DNA of 64,000 bases from NCBI GenBank assembly GCA_019787685.1, contig JAHNUO010000007.1, forward strand, positions 1,054,001-1,118,000. The letters are read 5' to 3'. The notes beneath the pieces are model-generated. The model was not told the DNA's origin. It worked only from the letters and a program-made list of their open reading frames with translations, and made no database searches. A program made the position numbers and the translations under genes. The first letter of the stretch is position 1; every line of letters begins with the position of its first letter. Positions 55,149 to 64,000 of this stretch are shown piece by piece. Origin of the DNA: Chiua virens. Lineage: Eukaryota; Basidiomycota; Agaricomycetes; Boletales; Boletaceae.

Positions 55149-56160
55149 ACTTGCGGAGGGCGCTCTGGAGGGCGCGGGGACCTGCGAGGGGACCCGAGGC
55201 GTCCGCGTGCACGAGGGTGGTTGGGAAAAAGGTACAGGCATCGAGGAAACGGCGGAGGAGGGTGACGAGGACGTCTGTGCGTGCGATTGGACCTGGGGGA
55301 GTCCCTGAACCCGGTGTAGAGGTGGATACGGATGTCGGTGTCGACGTCGGGGCGGGGGCAGAGGATGCGAAAAGGGAGGTGGCGGCGTCAAAGAGGGCGT
55401 GTATGACGGGTGTAAGGGGTGTCGGGGAAGGATGAGCGAGGACAAAGGATTGGACGAGAGACGAGAGCGTGGGGGGGTCGATCGTGTGCGTGACAAAGGC
55501 ATCGCGAAGTGCGGAGGGGGTTACGCTCAGCGCGATCGTGTTAGATTGTACCGGCACAGGCACGGCGGGTTGGAAAGCGAACTGGAGCTGTTGGCCGGAT
55601 GGGCCTGGCTGGGCTTGCGGTGGCTGTTGTGGATGCGTGTGTGCGTGTGGGTGCGGGCTCGGACCGGGCACGTCTGATGCCTCAGAAGGGGAGGTAAAGG
55701 CGGACCCAAGGGGTGGACTCCATGTGAGGTTATTCGGGGTTGATGCTAACATATGACATTGAGTATCTCCCGAACGGCATTGGAGTAGGGCGTACCTTTG
55801 TCAGAGAGCTTCTTGGACCTCGACCTGCCTTCGAGTTTGCGCCTGGCACGCCCTACAGTGTTCTTGTACCAATTGTATATTTGCTAGCATGCGACGGGTC
55901 AGAGTATCATCTCGAGGACAAAGACAAAGACTGACCTCGCGGAATCGCGGTTCAGCCTCGTCGACCCCTTGGAGATCCGGGGGGAGACCGAAGCGGACGA
56001 GAAATTCACTAGCGCGATCCAATGCGAACTTTTTAGCATCGCCTCTGACGTGACCTCTCGTTCTAGTTTCGAATCCGTTGATGTGGCTCCGTAGAAAGGC
56101 GAGTTGTTCTTCCGTATATGCCTTGGGTAACCTGGGTTTACCTCTGGGATCACTCTCCAT
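55149..56160 (-). CDS. 5' part of split host gene, protein with IYNWYKNTVG motif
   Basis: Exon 1 (56160-55936) encodes MESDPRGKPRLPKAYTEEQL, RGDAKKFALDRASEFLVRFG and ends FRE. After an intron of 52 bp, exon 2 (55883-55796) encodes QIYNWYKNTVGRARRKLEGR and SRSKKLSDK; after an intron of 50 bp, exon 3 (55745 onward) encodes a Pro/Ser/Thr-rich region and helices (ALRDAFVTHTIDPPTLSSLV, RTDVLVTLLRRFLDACTFFP, ALQSALRKS). All splice junctions keep frame. The chosen start gives the compact N-terminus; an upstream Met at 56238 is possible. The basic IYNWYKN-type helix occurs in many agaricomycete proteins and looks DNA-binding, but this is inference. The gene is cut by the KDZ element; as it stands it would end a few residues inside the element (PDLPTT). 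Confidence 0.72.
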
Positions 56161-56272
56161 CGTTGGGATGCATCGCCTCTCACACACACCAAGGATTCCT
56201 TTTCCTTTCACGGAAACTCCCGAGTGATCGGATCCCATTAGGGGTATACTCTAGAATATCTACCAACTCTAA

Positions 56273-57543
56273 TCATTCCTCCTCTGGCTTGCGCGCAACC
56301 ACCAAGTACATGGGCGTGAAAAGCTGTTGGACCACCGATTCAGTCATTGTACCATGTACGCAACACGCGTTACTTACCTTGGTCTGACCACCCTTGACGA
56401 GCGCGTCCCCGGCGACCTTGAGAGACTCGCAGACTTCCCAAGTACCCTTGGGCACGAGCCCAATCATCTCAAACAAGCGCAGACTAGTATGCGTCACCAA
56501 TTTCCCACTCCAACTCGTACGCCACACCATCACAAGGTCCCAAGGCGTCTGGGCCTTACGGAGGTCTCCCTCGAGCGGGTAATACCACGGGACCTCATCC
56601 GATCGGTCAGCAAGATCCTCCGCCTGCTCGACCCTGAACCCGACGTTGGCAAACGCCTCGCGGGCCTGCTTGATCGGACGCGCCTCAGGAATACCATTAC
56701 CAATCTCAATTTGGTGAGCAAGCTCCTTGTGCGAAGGGATCGATGGGTCCCAAGCATCCGTCATGCACCACTCGTAGACACCAAACTAGACACATAATCA
56801 GCTTGGTATCACGACAAGGATCACAAACACACTCACGACGCCTCCAGGTTTGAGCACCTTTTTGATCTCGCCATAAATACCCTCCCACGAAGGTGCATGG
56901 CAAGTCGCCTCGATGGCGTACACTGGACCCATCTTAGTAAGCATACATAGTCGAAAGATGAAACAGAAACACCCACCAGCATCGAATGAGTTCTCCCCAA
57001 ACTGTTCCGCCAACTTCATGAAATCGCCCTTAACGAACGACACCTGTTTCTCAAGTCCAGCGCGTTTCGTGTACCGCCTCGCACGGTGCACCTGGAACTC
57101 GTTGTTGTTGACACCGACCACGTTCACGTCCGCAAAGACGGCAATCTCGCGTGCTGGACCGCCAACACCACATCCCACATCAAGCACGCGCATGCCAGGA
57201 CGAAGGTTCATCTGTGCCGCAAGATAGTGCTCGTGGCGCGCAAGTGCTTGGTAAAACCCCTCGCCCTTGTAAAAGCGAGAAAAGTGGAAGGACTGACCCC
57301 AGGCATATTCGTATACCTGAGTAACGCCATCATAGTAGCCTACGCGCAGAAAAAAAAAAGTGCAACGTGAGGACACGTAGGTAAAACCGGCATAAGCGTA
57401 AACGCACCGTTGACGACGTCTGTGTAGCTACCGAGACGATTTTCGTTGTTGGCGTCGTTCTCCTGGTTGAGGTCATTTTCCCAGAACTTGGTGTAGTTGT
57501 CGATACGCTGGTTGACACGTCCATCAGGGTGGTTGGTCGCCAT
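56273..57543 (-). CDS. ERG6: Sterol 24-C-methyltransferase
   Basis: Five exons (57543-57408, 57339-56977, 56922-56837, 56785-56378, 56323-56273) join to 348 codons including the stop, close to the family's usual 340-380 residues, and every junction keeps frame. The enzyme transfers a methyl group from S-adenosylmethionine to C24 of the sterol side chain, a step specific to ergosterol synthesis, at the endoplasmic reticulum or lipid droplets. Visible family motifs: [20 protein letters not shown], the SAM-binding [44 protein letters not shown] and the C-terminal [16 protein letters not shown]. It lies 112 bp downstream of nothing but the start of the split gene on the same strand, so their promoters are separate. 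The sequence is complete and looks functional. Confidence 0.93.
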
Positions 57544-58199
57544 GGTCTAGGACAGTCAGCGTTGCTGTATGAACAAGAACTGCACAAGCTCACCAAGTGA
57601 AAAACAAAAAATCGAACAACAAGGGGAAAGAAGAGATGGTTGGAACTTAGAAACGCTGTTCGGCCCACTTTTTAAGCGACCATCGAATAAAATCAGGTCA
57701 TATAATTTTCACCCAATAACGTCACGTGTCGGACATCATATCACGCCAGCCAATCGGAGACGCTTTCCTACGCGATCAACTCACGGGACAAAGTACTTGG
57801 ATCTCGGTTTGGATTTTTATCAGTATCGCGTACTGTGCAAGGGCACTGTATCTGTCACGGACGACATCTGATCGGGGGAGCTCCAAAAGGATCAAATGTG
57901 GGGTCCAGAGACTCAAACGATTGCATCCAAACCATTCACATTTTCCGATCATCGTACCATTCCTATAAAGGACCATTCTGATGTCACAACTTCAACCTTC
58001 ATGACATGGGAACCGGGTAAAACATGGCCTGATTTTCTAAGTTCCATTTTTCGTAATTGGTGAGATTCGCCGGACAAGTCGGCATTTTCTGACCAACGAC
58101 ATTCGGCTATACATCGTTCAAAAAGGTCGAAATGGGCCCAGCCGTTCCTCATCATTAACCGTCGACCACCTCGTTCGCACCGATCAACTTGAGTTGAGT
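57544..58199. promoter_or_regulatory. ERG6 upstream region, no gene recognised
   Basis: This region lies directly upstream of the ERG6 start (minus strand). It holds no convincing ORF and presumably includes the ERG6 promoter. No specific sterol-regulatory element was identified. Confidence 0.4.
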
Positions 58200-58670
58200 T
58201 TAGCTTCCACCCTCGGCACGAACTTGGACGGAAACGGATGTGGATGTCGTCAATCGACACTGTCAGTCCTCGGGGCCTTACCACCACAATCGCGGCCCGG
58301 AACAGTGCTTTCAAGATCTGCAGAGCGGACGTCACACCGCAAGCTGTTCATGAACCCGAGCGCCACCGGCATATCTCGTCCCACGGTGCCGAACAACTGA
58401 AACATCGCCAAGACACTCGCGATCGCGATCCATACGGATGTGTCCGCAAGTGTCTCCTCACGGGCATACGTCGGCCAAAGCCAAACGACATGTGCTGCGT
58501 GCCGTTGTCGTTCAGAAAATCTTCGGGAAAAAGGCAAATAGGGCGTTTGGAGGCATTGTGTATATCGACCTAGGAGATACACACGAGTATCATCAAGGAA
58601 ATTCTGGATCGCGCTCAACCTGAATTGAAACATGTCTTCCGGGTCGGGAAGTTCGCAGGCACTCAATATG
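58200..58670 (-). pseudogene. Cytochrome P450 C-terminal remnant
   Basis: One minus frame reads FPEDFLNDNGTQHMSFGFGR then RMPVRRHL, another ADTSVWIAIASVLAMFQLF then GRDMPVALGFMNSL. Together they match the end of a fungal P450: the heme-binding loop (usually FGFGRR-CPGRHLAD), helix L and the C-terminal beta region. The reading frame shifts inside the heme loop and the heme-ligand Cys position is not Cys. The I and K helices and N-terminus are missing, so this is a truncated dead gene. P450s oxidise small lipophilic molecules; the substrate cannot be inferred. Confidence 0.6.
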
Positions 58671-59772
58671 TTAATGATCCCTGTAACCTCGTCGACTCAC
58701 TTGTATTACAGCGCTCGCTGCTACTGTAAACTAAGCCCTCTGAATGAAAAGGCATTTTGGGGGTATTTGGTGTGGGTCGCAGACCGTCCAGCTATTTCGC
58801 AAAACCAGTAGACATCAACACAACTTCATGTTAAGTAAGCGATGAACTGGCACGCGGAGCTGGCAAGAAGGTTCCGACGCCGTACTGAGATGCCCAGGCC
58901 GGCACTGGTTACCAACTTCAATGGAGCCTCCGCAGCGTAGAGGTATCACCAGTCGAGACTACTCTTGCTGTGCAAGCCGCTGTTGTGGATACTGGTCCAT
59001 CAAATGGTCGCAACACCGGACTCGCCTTATGCCCACCAAAGGTATCACGTCAGCAGGCTGCCCAATAGTTGTGGTAAGGAATGGTAAAGCGTTCTGATCA
59101 ATCTTCAGGTTCCTGACCGCCAGAGTGGGAAAAGACAACAGAATCCGATGAAGTTGAGGCTGTGGGCGCCTCTCGAACAACACGCATGCTGAGCCTCGTG
59201 CGATGACTGGAAACATAACTGGTGATCCTTCGATTCCTACACGTAAACGCCGTCACATTAGTCACGGGCACATCTTGGAGTACGAGGTAAAACATGACCT
59301 ACCTTTGCCGTCTTTACACCTTCTTGACCGTGGTGGGATCAGTCCGACACGGCGACCTTGAAGACAAGAGCGATAACCGAGTAGCCTCCCTTGTTGCTAT
59401 TCTCCCTTGTTGTTATTTCTGGTGATGCTTTCCATCTACTTTGTTCCATTGACACCTGGATAAGCAGATGAGTCAATAATGCGAAGTAGACAGACCCGAC
59501 AATTGGGGTTGTTAGAAACGTTTTCTTGTCCGAAATAACGAGGGACGATCGATTTGAATTTGGATGTCGGGTGTAGTGATCAGATGGAACATCGTTTCAT
59601 TGGCTATGCATATACAGCGCATGTTGAAAGATACTCGGAATATCTGTCGATTAATCGTGGACGGTGATAATGTAGTGGCAACCAAAGAATAGAACGAAAA
59701 AGAACAGATCATACACGCATAAAAATTGCGTCAAGCAAGAAGAGGGAGCGCGTCATATATCATGTGCCGACG
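58671..59772. other. Intergenic, possibly decayed gene sequence
   Basis: Short ORFs on the minus strand (e.g. 59216-58959) show no recognisable motif. The region may include further remains of the P450 gene or 3' flanking sequence of the transporter. No repeat family of this window occurs here. Confidence 0.4.
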
Positions 59773-61685
59773 TCATGCACTCAACTTCTCAGAATCATCG
59801 CGTGCTTGGTGAGCTTCTGCTTGTTGCATGATTGTGTCAAGGGCATCTTCGCCATCGAACAATGCTGCAGTCTCCTCAAGCGTCCGATTCTTGGTCTCAA
59901 CGATGAAGAACCATAAGAAGACAAACTCGCAGGCAAGCCAACATACATATACGAGCTATGGAAGCGACGAAATTCGTCAGGGTCTGATGAAGATTCGAAC
60001 TTCCTACTCACGTAGTATTTCCATCCGAGAGCGTCCAGCGCGATCGGGTTGACGTACTGGTTAAAGATAAGGGTGACTGCAATGACAAAGTTGAGGATAT
60101 TGAAGCCCTTGGCGCGTAGATTGTACGGCAAGATCTCGACCGTGTACGAGACGATGAGGGGGGTAAATGCAATGTCATATGCAGCATAAAAGAGGAATAT
60201 GAATGCGATAACGGCATGCCCAGCAGCAGTAGTTCCATGCTGTGCATACTCCGAAAAACAGATTGCTTGTGCCATGTAGAAAAGCGTCATCAAGCTGGCG
60301 GAAACCAGGAAGAGGAAACGACGACCGAGGCGGTCGACCATCAGCGATGCATACAGTGCCCAGCCCAAGTTCCAAATTTGAAGAATACCGTTGATGAGGA
60401 GCTGCGTGCTCGATCCAGTGATGCCAATTTGATCAAAGACCTTGTTCAAGTAGTACGAGACGAGCCCATTTCCGGACCATTGCGAGAAAAATGCAATGGC
60501 GACGATGATACGCATTCGCTTGCGGTTTCCAGGAGTGGTGAAGAGTGACTTCCACCCGATATTGGAAACCACTGTACGGTCATATTCAAGAGCAGCCTTG
60601 ATCTCTTGGAATTCGTATTGCACGAGGGGGTCTGACCTGGAAGCGAAATTGTAAGCAAAACGTTAGGATGCTTCGATGTCCCCTTACTCGTTGCCATCAG
60701 CATGGTAGTACGCAAGAGTTCGCAACGCTTCATCATGGCGTCCTTTGTTCATCAACCAACGGGGTGACTCTGGTGCGAACAGAATGAGGGCGAATTGCAG
60801 AACAGAGGGAATGCCCTGGAGCAGTGACGGCAAGCGCCATGCCCATGAGCCGTTTATTCTGAAGGTACCGTATGTCGTCCATGCGGCACTAAATATGAAG
60901 TGAGTTAAGCATAGTAAAAAAGTCGTACCATGTGAAAACGTACATGATGGAACCAGAATACCAGAGGGAGTTGTACATGGATGTTAATGGAGCGCGATAT
61001 GTGGGGTATGATATTTCAGTAACCAGCATGGGGGCAGCGCTGGCTGGAAGTATTATCAAGTCAAGGGGCCACAGGAATACATTGACAAAAACTTGCCTGC
61101 AAAAGTGAGGCCAAAGCCTATCAAAAAACGGGCACCAATGAACATGTTAACGGATTGGGAAGCAGTCTGAATGGCGACCCCAATGCACATGATCGTTGCG
61201 CCGAACCACACCGCTCGGCGACGACCGAAGTTATCGGATACATATGGTGCAAAAGGAAAACCAGCTAGCCCGCCAATGTTCTATGCACATTCAGTTAGCA
61301 GTGGCGAAACAACACGGTCATATTTACTCACTTGGATAGCACTTAGCAGACCGAGCATTCCACCCGATGGGTTGTTGAAGGCAGACTCCCACTGCGCGAG
61401 GCTCTGTAAGCCGTTCATCATACTACCGTCATAACCATTGGTCGACGAGGTAATAAACCTACAAGTGACAAGATTAGAGAATCCATAATGCACCTGATGG
61501 TTCTTTGAGACGTACAGAAGGACAATCCACGCATGGAGGATGATGAGTCTGTTGATGCGATGAATATAAGAAAGTAGGGCTTGCTAAGGGACCCACCGTC
61601 TGTTATTGTACCACGTTCTATTCGGGTCGATCAGGTGAGCCAACGAAATATCCTGAGTGCCAACAAGGGCAGGACCACCGGCCAT
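59773..61685 (-). CDS. MFS sugar transporter (sugar porter family)
   Basis: From ATG 61685 (MAGGPALVGTQDISLAHLID) through several exons with short introns to TGA 59773. Sugar-porter signatures: SSTNGYDGSMMNGLQSL (TM1 region), NIGGLAGFPFAPYVSDNFGR then RRAVWFGA (the loop 2-3 RXGRR-type motif), MFIGARFLIGFGLTFA, PMLVTEISYPTYRAPLTSMY, LFAPESPRWLMNKGRHDEAL, SQWSGNGLVSYYLNKVFDQI, GWALYASLMVDRLGRRFLFL, and the closing VETKNRTLEETAALFDGEDA. About 530 residues with 12 predicted membrane segments, in line with plasma-membrane hexose or disaccharide transporters; the SQWSGNGLVSYYLNKV block is typical of fungal lactose-permease-like members, but the substrate is not determinable. No stops; it appears functional. 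Divergent from dihydroorotate dehydrogenase, with a 900-bp shared upstream region. Confidence 0.9.
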
Positions 61686-62585
61686 ATTGTGTTCAGAGCA
61701 GCAAGTACGCAAAAGTGAGTGAAGAAGACAAGTGAGGACGAGGATTTTGTGCGCTCATTTGTACATCTTATAAGCCATAGGGCCTCGGGAAAACCATTCA
61801 ACTCCCCTGGTTTAGGGTAGAGGTTTTTCCCGGGGTACTTCGTATACATATCTCGGAATCAGTTCCAATTGCTGAGGGCGGTGGTATTCTTGTTCACTTT
61901 AGGGCCGCCTGTACCTGACGGGCTTTACTGATCACGATTCTTGGTTACGAGAGTAATAACCGATTGAATGGAACCGGTCGACTATTGCACCATGGCCGAC
62001 CGGCCGGCCATCAGGAAAGCGGGCTTATAACGTTATTGCTTGATTGAACCTGAGAGGCAAGAAAGTGGACACGGAAAGAAGAAAAGGAACCGGAGACGAT
62101 AATGTTGCGATCTGTCCTTATATACGCTACAGATTGAGGTTTGGACTCAAGAGAGGTCAGCCGCCTGCTTGAGAATTCGGACAGTACACTGGCATGCTGA
62201 GTATCATCAATATTTGTACATTCTTGACTTGGTCCCAACTGGACAACCCACCGTCCGCGAGTCTTCACGCCAGCTGGTCTAGCCATAGAACGCGAGCCTC
62301 GCTAATAATTTGACCAAAGACACGAACAGCGGCCTCACTATTGAAATGAGAGACGCGAACTACAGGAAACAGCAATGTCCATATGAAAAGCCTTCAGAGT
62401 AGAATGACTTGGGGTCGTTAAAACAGTTCTGGATATCTCACTGTTGAACGTGAACGCGTGAACCCCGGTTGGTTCTCAATAACTTGGAAGTTGTCGACTT
62501 GACTTGGAAGCGAGTAGGAATTCAACAAGTGCAAACAAAGCAACGTCTTCACCTGGTTCATACGAGCAAGCTCAAAGTGTGAAAC
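61686..62585. promoter_or_regulatory. Divergent intergenic region between transporter and DHODH
   Basis: This 900-bp gap between two divergent starts presumably holds both promoters. It shows no ORF I trust, and no binding site can be assigned with confidence. Confidence 0.45.
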
Positions 62586-64000
62586 ATGGCCGGACGCTCG
62601 TTACGAAGTCCAGGGCTTCAACATGCTCTAAGGTATAGGACATTTTCACCGCAACCGTCCGCATTTCACCGCAGGACATTTGGTTCCCCATCTTCGTCTT
62701 CCACACCCTTCCGAGCAGCCGGTTACACGTTCATATTCGCTTTATCCGCTGGCCTGTTCACTGCGTACTATTTCGACGCGCGTTCAGCGATACATCGATA
62801 TATCTTCACCCCCGTCCTGCGGTATGCATTCGATGCCGAGACAGGCCATAAATTGGCGGTCAAAGTACTGAGAAGCGGGTTGGCTCCTCGGGATCTTGTC
62901 AAGGACGACGAATTGCTACGGTCACAGGTGGAATACCTTTCAAGGCGACGCAGACGCGCAGAATGTTGACGTGTTATTACTATAGGTCTTTGATCAAAAC
63001 ATATCTAATCCAGTCGGTCTGGCGGCTGGCTTTGACAAGGATGGCGAAGCGATAGATGGTGTGCCGAGCGTTACTTTCATCCTATTTGTGCCACACTAAC
63101 TGGTATTGTGGCCAGGTCTCTTTAATCTTGGTTTCAGCTGGGTTGAGATCGGGAGTGTGACACCGAAACCGCAGGTATGGTCCTGAACTCGCTTTGTTTT
63201 CCGCAACAACTGAACGTGCTGCTGGCAGTCAGGCAATCCTAAACCACGCGTCTTCCACTTGGTTTCTGATTCTGCTGTGGTAAATCGCTACGGATTTCCT
63301 TCGCAAGGAGCTACCGCAGTAATATCACGCCTGCGTGCCCGCATTCCCGCATTCCACGAGGCCGATGCAAATACGACTGCTGCTCTGCGCCCCGGTTCAG
63401 TTCTGGCTATCAATCTCGGGAAAAATAAGATGTCAGCTGTGGAGTCTTCGGAGGACTTTGTCACAGGTGTGAAGACGTTCGGCCCTTACGCCGACGTGTT
63501 AGTAGTCAACATTTCGAGTCCAAACACCCCAGGACTTCGGTGCGTAACACCAAGTTCCGCGTTACTGCCTGGGTTTAGTCATGCCGAAATATAACAGTGG
63601 TCTTCAAAACCGGGAACTGTTGGAAAGCTTACTTACGGATGTAACCAAGGCTCGTGATGAGCTTGAACCTTCTCCAGTGACGTCCCGTCGGCCGCGTCTG
63701 GTACTCAAGATTGCACCAGACCTCCAAGAGACTCAGATCATTGAGATGGCGGAAGTCATCAGGAACAGTGGAATTGATGGCGTCATTGTCAGCAACACCA
63801 CCATCACTCGGCCTTCATCTCTAACTGACTGTGAGTGTACTTTCATTGTCATTGTATTGCCGTTTACTATTTTTGTCAACCATAGCCAACAAGACCGAGA
63901 TGGGTGGTCTGTCCGGGAAACCGTTAAAGCCATATTCGCTTCAGGCACTCAAGACACTCCGTGCATACCTACCATCGACTATTCCGCTCATTGGGTGTGG
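62586..64000 (+). CDS. Dihydroorotate dehydrogenase, mitochondrial class 2 (5' part, runs off window)
   Basis: Exons 62586-62927, 62986-63058, 63116-63174, 63229-63539, 63598-63830 and 63886 to the edge join in frame. The product oxidises dihydroorotate to orotate in pyrimidine synthesis, passing electrons to ubiquinone at the inner mitochondrial membrane. A basic N-terminus ([20 protein letters not shown]) suits a mitochondrial presequence, followed by a membrane segment ([20 protein letters not shown]), which marks class 2 enzymes. Core motifs: [71 protein letters not shown] (with the catalytic Ser expected in this loop), [24 protein letters not shown] and [19 protein letters not shown]. 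The last part of the barrel is missing only because the window ends. The gene is often called URA9 or pyrD-like in fungi. Confidence 0.92.

Noticed and set aside
1..64000. tRNA, rRNA or other RNA genes
   Set aside because: I looked for clover-leaf A/B-box patterns and conserved rRNA segments by eye and found none I could support; a covariance-model scan would settle it.

Overview
The window reads as nuclear DNA of a basidiomycete fungus, most likely an agaricomycete. The evidence is short GT-AG introns of about 50-60 bp, an ergosterol-pathway methyltransferase, a lineage-typical protein with an IYNWYKNTVG motif, and a transposon set (KDZ, Plavaka, hAT, Tc1, Ty3/Gypsy, Ty1/Copia, DIRS-type tyrosine-recombinase elements) usual for these fungi. 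No species call is made.

Layout. Positions 1 to about 42.5 kb are a transposon graveyard with almost no intact genes. In order it holds: a Ty3/Gypsy element whose two LTRs (1841-3312 and 11086-11672) now face opposite ways because of an inversion; a hAT transposase relic; a fold-back element with two nested Tc1 elements; a Plavaka relic broken by a hAT MITE; solo LTRs; a low-complexity block; a degenerate Gypsy polyprotein (19.3-23.9 kb); a DIRS/Ngaro-type element (about 24.4-30.1 kb); a Copia element broken by three solo LTRs and by a 3.16-kb inversion (34281-37440); a relic of a KDZ-associated gene (38.1-41.3 kb); and a 70-bp minisatellite. From 42.7 kb the sequence becomes gene-bearing and richer in CpG: an agaricomycete hypothetical gene (42.7-43.4 kb), then a host gene split by a 10,660-bp KDZ element (44489-55148), ERG6 (56.3-57.5 kb), a cytochrome P450 remnant, an MFS sugar transporter (59.8-61.7 kb) and the start of mitochondrial-type dihydroorotate dehydrogenase (62.6 kb to the window edge).

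The most interesting unit is the KDZ element. It has terminal inverted repeats starting CACCTGACC, a perfect 26-bp palindrome at each end, subterminal repeats of about 150 bp, an 8-bp target duplication (7 of 8 matching), a decayed KDZ transposase and two uncharacterised cargo genes. One cargo gene has a second, older relative at 38.1-41.3 kb. Deleting the element and one target copy rejoins the host gene in frame.

Several insertions can be undone on paper because target duplications survive, which gives a relative history: Copia, then S5 LTR, then S1 LTR, then inversion, and so on. LTR copies of one family differ mainly by CpG to TpG/CpA changes, suggesting methylation-linked decay. LTR family names S1, S2, S3 and S5 are local labels. 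All assignments come from reading the sequence; no database search was run.
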